Shown one piece after another: positions 31,198 to 39,397 of a DNA stretch of 64,000 nucleotides. Every line of letters starts with the position of its first letter. Within the stretch, counting starts at the first letter, position 1. The stretch comes from JAGIBJ01 sp032119595 (GTDB lineage: Bacteria > Actinomycetota > Thermoleophilia > Solirubrobacterales > Solirubrobacteraceae): assembly GCA_032119595.1 (NCBI GenBank), contig JAUMBQ010000006.1, forward strand, positions 434,001 through 498,000. The letters run 5' to 3'. A program made the position numbers and the translations under genes. Below the pieces are notes generated by a model. It was not told where the DNA came from and searched no databases. It saw only the letters and a program-made list of their open reading frames with translations.

Positions 31198-34032
31198 GTG
31201 CTCATCGAGCGCGACGCACCGCTTCAGCATCTGCACGCCCTTGCCCTCCGCGCGGCGGGCGGTGCTGGCTCCTGCGTGGTTCTCGAAGGCGGCGCGGGCA
31301 TCGGGAAGACGGCCGTGCTGACCCACCTGCGCCGCGAGGCGGAGGCCGTCGGCCTGCGTTCGCTTTCGGCCACGGGCGCCGACCTCGAGCGCGAGCACGG
31401 CTTTGGCTTGGCCCGGCAGCTCCTGGAACCGGTGTGGCGTGCGACCGACCCGTCGGAGCGCGACGGGCTGCTCGACGGCGCCGCCAGCCTCGCCCGCCCG
31501 CTCCTTGACGGCGCCGGGCCTGGAGTGGAAACTGCCGCGCCGTCCGAGACCCAGAGCGTGCTTTATGGCGCGCACTGGCTCCTCACGAGCCTCGCCGAGC
31601 GGACACCGCTGCTGATCACCGTCGACGACGCCCACTGGGCCGACGAGCCGTCGCTCGATCTCCTCGCGTACGTTGCGCGGCGCGTGCGCGACCTCCCCGC
31701 GCTCATCGTGATCGCCACCCGCCCGACGGCCCCGGGCTTCGCCGACCTGACGGGCCTCATGAGCACCGGCGAGTCGATGGGCCTGGAGCCACTCACGACG
31801 GCGGGAATCGACCTGGTCGCCGAGTCGATCGTCGGCGCTGAACGGCACCACGCACTGGCCGATGCCTGCCTTGCGGCGACCGGCGGCAACCCGCTCTACG
31901 TGCGAGCCCTCCTCGCCGAGCTTCAGGCCGCCGGCGCACACGATGCGACCGCCGCAGCGATCGCCGAGATTGGCCCGGAGCCGGTCGCACGATCGGTAAA
32001 CCGGCGCCTGGCCGAACTGCCCGCCGGCGCCGCGGCGGTCACCGAGGCCGTCGCAATCCTGGGCGACGACGCGACGTTGATCACCGTGGCCGAGCTGTCG
32101 GGGCTGGAACCCCGCGCGGCCGCGACGATCGCCGACGCACTCGCGCGAGCCGGCATCTTCCACGCCGACGGCCGCCTTGCATTCGCGCACCCGGTGATCC
32201 GCGCGACCGTTGCCAGCGGCATTGGTGCCCACGAGGAGTCGCTCCGGCACGCGCAGGCCGCAAGCCACCATCTGGCTCGCGGCAGTGACGCGGAGATCGT
32301 CGCGCGCCATGTGCTGCGGGCGCCGGCCGGGTTGGTCGAGCACGCACACACCATCCTTCAGGAGGCAGCGCGGGCGGCCTCGCGACGAGGTGCACCGGCG
32401 CTCGCCGCCAAGCTGCTCGCCCGGGCGAGGCAGGAGCCGTCGTCGCCTGACGCCCAGCTCGACACGCTCGTGGACCTCGGCACCGCGCAAGGCCGCGCGG
32501 TCGATCCCGCCGCGATCGAGACGTTTGCGCAGGCCGCCGCGATCGCAACCGACCCAGACCGACGAGCCGCGATCACCATCAGCCGCGCGATGCTGCTGTA
32601 TCGCGGCGGTGCTGGGTCGGCCGCCGTGTCCGAGCTCGTGCGTGAGCTGGAGAGCGGCCAGGTGAGCGACGTCACCGCCACCCGCGTTCGGGCCGCGCTC
32701 CTGACCCTGGCCGATCTCGACCGCAGCCTGCGCCCGGGGCTCGCGACCCGGATCGATGAGATCGCCTTCGAATTCGCCGGGCGGTCGGGCAAACCCGCGG
32801 CCCTGGCGCTCGTACACCAGGCCGTCGAGGCCAGGCTTCGCTATCGCGACGCCGCAGCGACCGGCGACCTGACCGAGCGCGCGCTCCGTGCGTGCTTCGC
32901 GACGCTCCAGGAATCGGGCGGCGACGACCCCGATCCGGTCCACGAGGACGTGCTGAGCCTCATGGTGCTCTTCCTCGACGCAGCCGAACGGTTCGACGCC
33001 GTGGCGGAACTCGGCAATGGCCTCCTTGCGCACGCCAGCCGGACCGGCAATGCCAGCGCCTACGCACACGTCGGCGTGACGTACGCCTGGTCGTGCCTGC
33101 GCCGCGGCGCCCTTGAGGACACCGCTCGGATCCTGCAGGCCGTCCGCGATCAGGGGTCGCCGAAAACCGTTTGGATGCGCGCGTGGATCTCCGGGCTCGG
33201 GCAGGCGCTCGCGGCCGAATTCGAGCCGGGCGCGGCGCTGGCCGCCGGGGCAGGGCCTCTCGAGGACCTCGACGTGGGGCCGCACGAGATGCCTCCGGCC
33301 GAGCGCGCACTGCTCACCGTCCTGCGCGGGAAGCTGAGGTTGGCCGCTGGCAGCATCGAGGACGGCCTGGCGGATGTCTTGCAGGGCGGCAGCGCCCTCG
33401 GCGCGCTCGGTACCACGGGCGCGAACTACCACTGGCAATCGGACGCGGGGCTTGCCTTGGCTCGCCTCGGGCGGCCGACCGAGGGGCGCGGCTACGCGGC
33501 CGCGGAACTCAGCGTGAACGCGCAGTGGGGTGCGCCGCGCGCCATCGGCGTCTCGCGCCGCGCGGTCGCGCTGCTGGAGCCGACCGACGAGGAGCGCGTC
33601 GCTGGACTCCAGGCGGCCGTCGAGGTCTTCGAGTCCTCAGAAGGGCGACTGGAACTCGCGCGGACGCTTGTCGCGCTCGGTGCTGCCCTGCGTCGCCTCA
33701 ACCGCCGGGCCGACGCGCGCGCGCCGCTCCGTCGAGCGGTCGAACTCGCTGAGGCCTGCGGGCCGGGCACGCGGGTGGCCGCGCAGGCGCGCGTCGAGCT
33801 GGCCGCAGCCGGGGGCCGCGCCCCCAAGGCCATCGGCGGTGGCGTCGGCGCCCTCACCGCCAGCGAGCGGCGCATCGTCGAACTTGCGATGGAGGGCCTC
33901 TCCAACCCCGAAGTCGCCCAGACGCTCTACATCAGCCGCCGCACCGTCGAGTCGCACCTCACCAGCGCCTACGGCAAACTCGGCATCGCCAGCCGCCGCG
34001 AGCTGGGCGACGTGCTCGCAGGCTCGCTCTAG
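31198..34032 (+). CDS. LAL-type LuxR regulator (AAA ATPase, TPR-like, HTH)
   Basis: 944 residues from a GTG. The N-terminal ATPase has Walker A EGGAGIGKTAVL (about 31-42) and Walker B LLITVDDAHWADEP near 140. A long helical repeat region of about 600 residues follows, with TPR-like Ala-rich pairs. The C-terminal LuxR HTH (about 878-935) reads LTASERRIVELAMEGLSNPE, then ISRRTVESHLTSAYGKLGI. Such MalT-like proteins are inducer- and ATP-controlled activators. TATGGT at 31186-31191 lies 6 bases before the GTG, so a leaderless start is likely. The target is unknown. Confidence 0.92.
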   Translation: MLIERDAPLQHLHALALRAAGGAGSCVVLEGGAGIGKTAVLTHLRREAEAVGLRSLSATGADLEREHGFGLARQLLEPVWRATDPSERDGLLDGAASLARPLLDGAGPGVETAAPSETQSVLYGAHWLLTSLAERTPLLITVDDAHWADEPSLDLLAYVARRVRDLPALIVIATRPTAPGFADLTGLMSTGESMGLEPLTTAGIDLVAESIVGAERHHALADACLAATGGNPLYVRALLAELQAAGAHDATAAAIAEIGPEPVARSVNRRLAELPAGAAAVTEAVAILGDDATLITVAELSGLEPRAAATIADALARAGIFHADGRLAFAHPVIRATVASGIGAHEESLRHAQAASHHLARGSDAEIVARHVLRAPAGLVEHAHTILQEAARAASRRGAPALAAKLLARARQEPSSPDAQLDTLVDLGTAQGRAVDPAAIETFAQAAAIATDPDRRAAITISRAMLLYRGGAGSAAVSELVRELESGQVSDVTATRVRAALLTLADLDRSLRPGLATRIDEIAFEFAGRSGKPAALALVHQAVEARLRYRDAAATGDLTERALRACFATLQESGGDDPDPVHEDVLSLMVLFLDAAERFDAVAELGNGLLAHASRTGNASAYAHVGVTYAWSCLRRGALEDTARILQAVRDQGSPKTVWMRAWISGLGQALAAEFEPGAALAAGAGPLEDLDVGPHEMPPAERALLTVLRGKLRLAAGSIEDGLADVLQGGSALGALGTTGANYHWQSDAGLALARLGRPTEGRGYAAAELSVNAQWGAPRAIGVSRRAVALLEPTDEERVAGLQAAVEVFESSEGRLELARTLVALGAALRRLNRRADARAPLRRAVELAEACGPGTRVAAQARVELAAAGGRAPKAIGGGVGALTASERRIVELAMEGLSNPEVAQTLYISRRTVESHLTSAYGKLGIASRRELGDVLAGSL

Positions 34033-34097
34033 ACCGGAGGCCGAACGGACCGAGTAGGGAACCAGCTTCCGGTCCTGTCACGCAGGCAGGGCGGAGC

Positions 34098-34136
34098 GCG
34101 CTGTGCTCCCGGCCTCTGCAGCCGAGAGCACAGCGC
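34098..34136. terminator. 11-bp hairpin between convergent genes
   Basis: GCGCTGTGCTC (34098-34108) pairs exactly with GAGCACAGCGC (34126-34136). The 17-base loop can add an inner CGGC/GCCG stem. Placed between the LAL regulator and the lectin-type gene, both ending here. Confidence 0.75.
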
Positions 34137-34143
34137 AGCGCGT

Positions 34144-35928
34144 TCAGGTGTAGTGCTTGATCCAGAGTCCCGCATCGAGTCCGCGGGCTACCACCGACAA
34201 CTGGTCGGGCCGGGTCGACACCGCGGCTGGGTCGGAGGTCAGCGCCCCGCCGAGTGCGGTCCAGTCCTTCCAACCGTTCTCGTAGGTCAGCTGATGGAGC
34301 TGGTTGTCGGTCCCGCGGACGAAGATCGCGAGGTGCCCGGGGCCCCACGACGCCACATCCGGGCCCGCGACGAGTACCCCGCCGAGCGACTCCCAATCTG
34401 ACCACTGCCCGTTGTCGAACCACTTGTGCACCAGTCGTCCGTCGGCGCCCCGCGCAAACAGGTCCAAGCGGCCTGGCCCCCAGGAGACCGCCGCAGGATC
34501 TGAGGTGACGTCGCCACCCAAGCTCTCCCAACCCGACCAGCCGCCATCAAACGACTGGTGGTGAATGCCGTTGTCGGTGCCACGGACGAACACGTCAAGC
34601 CGTCCGGGACCCCACGAGGCGGCGTCGGGACCCGACGTGAGCACGCCACCGAGCGATGTCCACCCCGACCACTGGCCGTTCTTCGTGTTCTGGTAGAGCG
34701 CGTTGTCGGTGCCTCGAGCGAACACATCGACCCGGCCCGGCCCCCACGAGACCGCCGTTGGATCCGAGGTCACGACGCCGCCGAGCGACTCCCACGACGA
34801 CCAGGTCGACCCGTTCGTCTCGGCGGTCCAAACGGCGCCCTCGATCCCGCGTGCGAAGACCGCGAGGTGGTCGGCACTCATCGACGCCACGTCGGGGCTG
34901 GAGAAGACCATCCGCCCGATCGACCGCCAGCCAGAGTCCCAACTATGGGCCGGAACCTCCGGCGGCGAGGAGAAGACGTAGTCGGTTGCGAAGAAGCACC
35001 ACACCTTGGACTGCGGCGCATAGCCGACTTCGACGATCGACTGCGGGTCTGAGATGTCGAACCGCAGCGTCTGCTCTGCCTTTGGCGTGTTCGGGTCGTA
35101 GATCAGCAGGGTGATGTCGGACCCCCGGACTTCGTACCCGTAGACCACCACCTGGTGATTGTCGAAAATTGCCCCCACGTCGCTCGTCTTGTTGAGGACC
35201 AAGGCGATGGGGCACAGACGGTCGGCGTCGATCGTCGCGCGGATCTTGGGCCACTCTTCGTGGGTCATGACCCATGCCCGACTGGGATGCGCGAGTGGCA
35301 CGGGGAGGCCGGCGTCGGGAAGCGCCGGATTCATGAGATCCAGGTATCGGCCGGGTCGGCCCGCGCCAAACGGCAGGTTGAAGCTGTCGATCAGCCGGCG
35401 CCAAAGGTAGTCGAACAGCGGCCCGCCGATTGGTGGGGTCGCCGTCCCAGGAATGGCGTGGCCCGACTCAAAGTAGTCGCGTACCGCGTAGGCCATCCCG
35501 CCACACAGACCGAAGGCGGAACTCGTGATGGGGATGCCGGCAACTTCCTGCACGGGAAACGCGGTGATCGGAAACAAGTTCGCGAATGGGAAGCCATGCA
35601 CCGCGACATCAAAGCCGCTCACCCGACGAATCAGGGCATGCGGCTCAACCGGCGGTTCGGGAACGACCGCCCGAGTCAGTGATCCATCATCGAGAAGCAC
35701 GTAGTCGTCGTCGTTGGAGAAGACCGGTCCGGGGGCCGAGATGAACGCCCCGCCCAACCCGTTGCGCCTGAGCTCGAGTTTGAACCGGCCGCTCGGGTGG
35801 GTGAGCGGACCGATGCGGCCGCCGATCGGCACGACGCCTTCAGCACGCCCGAATATGTAGCTGCTCTCGGTCGCGTCAAACATCCGCCAAAATATCCGCG
35901 AGCCGGAGAACTGATTTTCGATATACAT
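34144..35928 (-). CDS. C39-like peptidase domain fused to a six-blade DUF346/PLL-type lectin propeller
   Basis: 594 residues from the ATG at 35928, which has AGGGG five bases upstream (a frame start at 35958 lacks this). Residues 1-310 contain GLCGGMAYAVRDYF (C142), DNHQVVVYGYE (H258) and LIYDPNTP (D278), the order and spacing of a papain/C39-like site. Residues 325-594 are six repeats of about 46 residues (SWGPGRLDVFVRGTDN then GWSGWESLGGVLTSDP), the DUF346 family that forms fucose-binding propellers in PLL lectins. No signal peptide is seen. Function is inferred: a glycan-targeted peptidase or toxin. The upstream 20 bases are AT-rich, unlike neighbours. Confidence 0.75.
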   Translation of the reverse strand: MYIENQFSGSRIFWRMFDATESSYIFGRAEGVVPIGGRIGPLTHPSGRFKLELRRNGLGGAFISAPGPVFSNDDDYVLLDDGSLTRAVVPEPPVEPHALIRRVSGFDVAVHGFPFANLFPITAFPVQEVAGIPITSSAFGLCGGMAYAVRDYFESGHAIPGTATPPIGGPLFDYLWRRLIDSFNLPFGAGRPGRYLDLMNPALPDAGLPVPLAHPSRAWVMTHEEWPKIRATIDADRLCPIALVLNKTSDVGAIFDNHQVVVYGYEVRGSDITLLIYDPNTPKAEQTLRFDISDPQSIVEVGYAPQSKVWCFFATDYVFSSPPEVPAHSWDSGWRSIGRMVFSSPDVASMSADHLAVFARGIEGAVWTAETNGSTWSSWESLGGVVTSDPTAVSWGPGRVDVFARGTDNALYQNTKNGQWSGWTSLGGVLTSGPDAASWGPGRLDVFVRGTDNGIHHQSFDGGWSGWESLGGDVTSDPAAVSWGPGRLDLFARGADGRLVHKWFDNGQWSDWESLGGVLVAGPDVASWGPGHLAIFVRGTDNQLHQLTYENGWKDWTALGGALTSDPAAVSTRPDQLSVVARGLDAGLWIKHYT

Positions 35929-36099
35929 AGCAACCCCTATTTGATGAGATGTGTACAAGGTCCGTGCCGGTGATGAGCACGCTCAGACGTGCCTGTACAC
36001 CGGACTTCGTGATGAATCCGGGCAGCCTCGATCGGTCGGCCTCTCGCCTCGTGATTCCAGGCCGCGGCGGCGCGGTGTCCGGTCCGTCGCGCCACTTGG

Positions 36100-36984
36100 T
36101 TACCCGCCGCCGATCAACAAGACAGCCCCGACCGTGAGGCCTACGCCGACAGCCTGGATGCCGTTCATGCGCTCACGCAGCACAATGCTGGCGAGCAGGA
36201 CCGTTGCGACCGGGCTTGCTGAGGCGACGATCTGCAGGCCCACATCGTGAGAGCGACTCGTGCCCAAGGCGTACAGAAGGTTTGCGCCGACATCGAGCGC
36301 CCCGATTGCCCCGATAACGGTCAGGCTTCGGGCGTCGAGTCCCCACCGCGACGACGACCCAGTGAAGCCGGGTGAGCGCCCCCACAGGGCAAACGCAAGC
36401 AGCGGGAGAGCGGTCAGGACCGCGGCGACGCGACAGACCGCGACGGCGGACACCGCGTCCGCGTCGACCGTGGCCCGCTGGAGCAGGAGAAAGAAGAACC
36501 CGAAGCAGAGCGATGCTGCCCCGGCCAACACCAGCGGACCGGTGAGCGCCCGTGCCGGTGTGCGCCCGTGGTGTTCTTCGCCGTCCCAGCTCACGAACAC
36601 GATCCCCACCAGGCCGAGGGCGATGCCGAGCCCGGCTGCCCCCGGCAGCGACTCTCCTGCGGCCAAGCTCACCGACATCGGCACGATGCCGCCGAGGGCG
36701 GCGACCGGAGCGACTGGTCCCATCGGCCCGGTAGCGAGCGCCCTGTATAGCGCTGCGAAGCCAAGCACCTCGCAGACGCCGGCCGCGGCAGCCAGCGCGA
36801 CGCCGTTCGGCGACGGGAGCGTGAATCCCGAGACGGGCATCATGCACGCGATCAGCACCAGGCTCGCGACCTGCGAACCAGCCAGCACCAACACCATCGG
36901 GCGGGTTCTCGACGCGACGCCGGCCACGAACTCCGACGCACCCCAGCCGACGCTCGCGCCGACCGCCAAACCGATTTCGATCAT
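36100..36984 (-). CDS. EamA-family (DMT superfamily) transporter
   Basis: 294 residues, ten predicted membrane segments in two EamA halves (e.g. VLVLAGSQVASLVLIACMM, LGIALGLVGIVFVSW, LVLAGAASLCFGFFFLLLQ, VGLTVGAVLLIGGG). The substrate is unknown; relatives export amino acids or metabolites. The start ATG overlaps the stop of an 18-codon ORF, which overlaps a 28-codon ORF, which overlaps the decarboxylase stop. The transporter is therefore translationally chained to the decarboxylase and may export its product; that link is inference. Confidence 0.87.
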   Translation of the reverse strand: MIEIGLAVGASVGWGASEFVAGVASRTRPMVLVLAGSQVASLVLIACMMPVSGFTLPSPNGVALAAAAGVCEVLGFAALYRALATGPMGPVAPVAALGGIVPMSVSLAAGESLPGAAGLGIALGLVGIVFVSWDGEEHHGRTPARALTGPLVLAGAASLCFGFFFLLLQRATVDADAVSAVAVCRVAAVLTALPLLAFALWGRSPGFTGSSSRWGLDARSLTVIGAIGALDVGANLLYALGTSRSHDVGLQIVASASPVATVLLASIVLRERMNGIQAVGVGLTVGAVLLIGGG

Positions 36985-37037
36985 GCGACGACCGGCCCGC
37001 CGAAGCGGTGCGGCTGCGCAAGCAGGAGTTCGATCAT
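36981..37037 (-). CDS. Micro-ORF 2 coupled to the EamA gene
   Basis: Encodes MIELLLAQPHRFGGPVVA. Its ATG overlaps the stop of micro-ORF 1 (ATGA) and its TGA overlaps the ATG of the EamA gene (ATGATCG). It shares the QPHRFG core with micro-ORF 1. It arose from a tandem DNA repeat of about 50 bp that carries the start junction; whether the peptide matters or only couples ribosomes is unknown. Confidence 0.45.
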   Translation of the reverse strand: MIELLLAQPHRFGGPVVA

Positions 37038-37120
37038 GCGATGACCGGCGATCCGAAGCGGTGCGGCTGCGCGACGAGCGACCCGAACCGATGGGGCTGG
37101 CCGAGCGGGAGCGCGATCAT
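37034..37120 (-). CDS. Micro-ORF 1 with duplicated QPHRFG motif
   Basis: 28 codons, beginning MIALPLGQPHRFGSLVA and then repeating AQPHRFGSPVIA. Its ATG overlaps the stop of the decarboxylase gene and its stop overlaps the next micro-ORF. The QPHRFG core thus occurs three times across both micro-ORFs. Each junction carries the same ATGATCG word. Confidence 0.45.
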   Translation of the reverse strand: MIALPLGQPHRFGSLVAQPHRFGSPVIA

Positions 37121-38736
37121 GACCGCGTCTCCCGTCCGACCGACGCTTGGAGGCCGTCGGCCTGCGCGAGCGCCGCGAGTGGATCGTCGACGACGCGCAC
37201 GGCATCCAGGGCTGGGTCGCTTGCGCCGCGCACCCAGAGGCCTCGTCGCACGGCCGCACGCACCTGCTGAAGCGTCGGCCCGTCGATCACTTCTCCCGGC
37301 AGCACGATCGGAATCCCCGGCGGGTACGGCACGATCGCCTCGGCAGCGATCAGTCCGTCGGCCTGCTCGATCGGCGTCATCGTGCTCGGGGCCCAGAGTG
37401 CGTCGCGCGGCGTCCAGCCACCAGCCGCCCGGGGCGCGCGGACGAGGTCGTCATCCAGGTCCGGCACGGTCGTCGTCGTCCACCCCGAGCTGAGCCGAGC
37501 GAGCGCCTGCACGAGCGGCTGCGCGGTCGTGGCTGGCGACTCTCCGAGGCCGAACGCCGCGATCATCACGCGGTCCTGGGCAAGCTCGAGCTCGATGCCG
37601 AACGCCTCGCGCAGGCTCGCAGCGATGCAGGTGCCGGTGAGCCCGGTCCCGCGGACGTCGATGCAGAGTCGCAGCGGGTCCAGGCCGTGAATGCCCGGCT
37701 CGCCGACACGCCGGTCGTCGATGACGTCGAGCCCGGGGAGCTGACGGATGGCGTCGCGCACCTGCGCGAGTTCGCGGATCGCCATGCTCAGCAGCGCCTC
37801 ACCCTCCACTTCGGCGCGGGCACGGGCCGTGTCGAGCGACGCGAGCAGCAGGCTGCTGGGGCTCGTGCTCGTGATCAGGCCGAGGGCTCGATCGATCACG
37901 CCGTCGGTCAGCCAGCCCGGTGCGGTCTCCGACCGGTGCAGCATCGCCGAGCCGCCCAGGCTCCCGAGGTGTTTGTGGGTACTGGAGACGACGAGGTCGG
38001 CCCCACAGCGGAGCGCGTCGGCCGGCAAGTCGGGCGAGAACCGCAGGTGCGGCCCCCAAGCTTCGTCGACGATCAACGCGGCGCCGTGGGCGTGGGCCAC
38101 CCGGGCCAGGCCCGCGACATCTGCGGCGACGCCAAAATACGTGGGCGACACCACGAACACGGCGCTCGCGCCCGGCGTGCGACGGAGCGTCTGCTCCAGG
38201 GCGGCGGGCGTGACGCCGTGCGCGATGCCGAGTTGCCGGTCGATCACCGGCAGGACGGAGGTCGGCAGGAGCCCCGCGAGCGCGATGCCGTTGAACGTGC
38301 TGCCGTGCGAGCTGCGTTGCACCACGACGCGCCGCTCCGCCTGTGCGACGGCCAAGCAAGCCGCCAGATTTCCTTGCGTCGCACCGCCGGTGAGGAACCA
38401 CGTCCTTGCAGCTCCCCAGGCACCGGCGGCGCGACGTTGTGCGATCTCCAGCGGAGCGGGGCCGTGGGCCACGCGATCGACGCCTTGGATCAAGAGTGGA
38501 AGGTCGAAGTCGGCCGCGCCGCCGAGATGGGCGAGCAACTCAGGCGGCGCAGCCAGACCTCCTTTGTGACCGGGCACCGTGAACCGCCCCGGCTGGGACG
38601 CGGCGAACGTCCGCACCGCTTCGGCGTACGGCGACCTTGCCGGGTCAGGCGAGGTCGGCGCAGCCGGGTCGGCAGCCAGGGCCCGTCCCGGGGCCGTGGG
38701 CCGTGCGGCGCCAGGTGATTGCAGGAGTTCGGTCAT
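37117..38736 (-). CDS. Orn/Lys/Arg decarboxylase-family PLP enzyme
   Basis: 539 residues. Family signatures: FTVPGHKGGLAAPPELLAHL, FLTGGATQGNLAACLA, RSSHGSTFNGIALAG, the cofactor Asp in LIVDEAWGPHLRF (D224) and the Schiff-base Lys in SSTHKHLGSLGG (K255). The C-terminal domain (IVPYPPGIPIVLPGEVIDG) is that of the small fold-III-like group near SpeA/CadA homologues of Gram-positives. It makes a polyamine or diamine from a basic amino acid; which one cannot be read from sequence. First gene of the chain leading to the EamA transporter. Confidence 0.9.
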   Translation of the reverse strand: MTELLQSPGAARPTAPGRALAADPAAPTSPDPARSPYAEAVRTFAASQPGRFTVPGHKGGLAAPPELLAHLGGAADFDLPLLIQGVDRVAHGPAPLEIAQRRAAGAWGAARTWFLTGGATQGNLAACLAVAQAERRVVVQRSSHGSTFNGIALAGLLPTSVLPVIDRQLGIAHGVTPAALEQTLRRTPGASAVFVVSPTYFGVAADVAGLARVAHAHGAALIVDEAWGPHLRFSPDLPADALRCGADLVVSSTHKHLGSLGGSAMLHRSETAPGWLTDGVIDRALGLITSTSPSSLLLASLDTARARAEVEGEALLSMAIRELAQVRDAIRQLPGLDVIDDRRVGEPGIHGLDPLRLCIDVRGTGLTGTCIAASLREAFGIELELAQDRVMIAAFGLGESPATTAQPLVQALARLSSGWTTTTVPDLDDDLVRAPRAAGGWTPRDALWAPSTMTPIEQADGLIAAEAIVPYPPGIPIVLPGEVIDGPTLQQVRAAVRRGLWVRGASDPALDAVRVVDDPLAALAQADGLQASVGRETRS

Positions 38737-38789
38737 CTCGGCCGACCTTGCCGCCCGGCCCGATCACTTGCATCCGTGAGGACACTGAA

Positions 38790-38825
38790 CTCACGCAGGC
38801 CGGTGCCTCAATGCGCCTGCGTGAG
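38790..38825. promoter_or_regulatory. 11-bp inverted repeat in a divergent intergenic region
   Basis: CTCACGCAGGC (38790-38800) pairs exactly with GCCTGCGTGAG (38815-38825), loop 14 bases. It lies between the divergent decarboxylase and WXG100-like genes, so an operator or attenuator is likelier than a terminator. Confidence 0.5.
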
Positions 38826-38974
38826 GACGCGGAGCGGAGCTCGCGACCCGAGGCGGTCCGCTCGCGCCCGACCTGGTTTCCTCGGGTCGGGGCAGCGGGG
38901 GACCCCGGGCCTCACCCGGTCGTAGCCGTGGCGGCTGGCATTGGCTACCGTCCGCGTGTGTCTGGAGTGCCCCG

Positions 38975-39397
38975 ATGACCGAGACTGCGCTCTCCGTGGG
39001 CGATCCCGACGCGATGCGTGCGCTCGCATCGGCGTTGATTAGCCGCGCCGACGCGCTTGCCGCGACGACCGGCCGGATCAGCGGCGACGTGCGCTCCGCC
39101 GTGTTCGAAGGGCCAGCCGCCACTCGCGTTCGCGGCATCGTCGAGGACTCCCGCTCCCAGGCGATGGGTGCCGTCGACCTGCTGCGCCAGACCGCCTCGT
39201 CGCTCTCCACGGACGCAATCGAAGTCGAGCGCCAGAACGATGCCCTGCGAGCTGCAGCGGTCGCGAAGGCCGAAGCCGACCTGGCGGCCGAAACCGACGG
39301 CTCGTCTGCCGACTCGCCATCCGATCCTGCGTCGCCGACCGCAACGCCCGGGACCGGCTCCGTCGCCGGTGCGGCTCCCACCGAGGTACCCGCATGA
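38975..39397 (+). CDS. WXG100/ESX-like helical protein
   Basis: 140 residues. The first 100 form two long amphipathic helices joined at VFEGPAATRVRG, in the position of the WxG turn of WXG100 proteins (here F-E-G), followed by SQAMGAVDLLRQTASSLSTDA. The C-terminal 40 residues are Ala/Ser/Pro-rich and disordered. WXG100 proteins are type VII secretion substrates or partners. GGAG sits 8 bases before the ATG. The stop overlaps the hydrolase gene (ATGA). The assignment rests on pattern only. Confidence 0.6.
   Translation: MTETALSVGDPDAMRALASALISRADALAATTGRISGDVRSAVFEGPAATRVRGIVEDSRSQAMGAVDLLRQTASSLSTDAIEVERQNDALRAAAVAKAEADLAAETDGSSADSPSDPASPTATPGTGSVAGAAPTEVPA

Noticed and set aside
30970..33438. 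822-residue minus-strand frame opposite the LAL regulator
   Set aside because: No motifs; the plus strand encodes Walker and HTH motifs.
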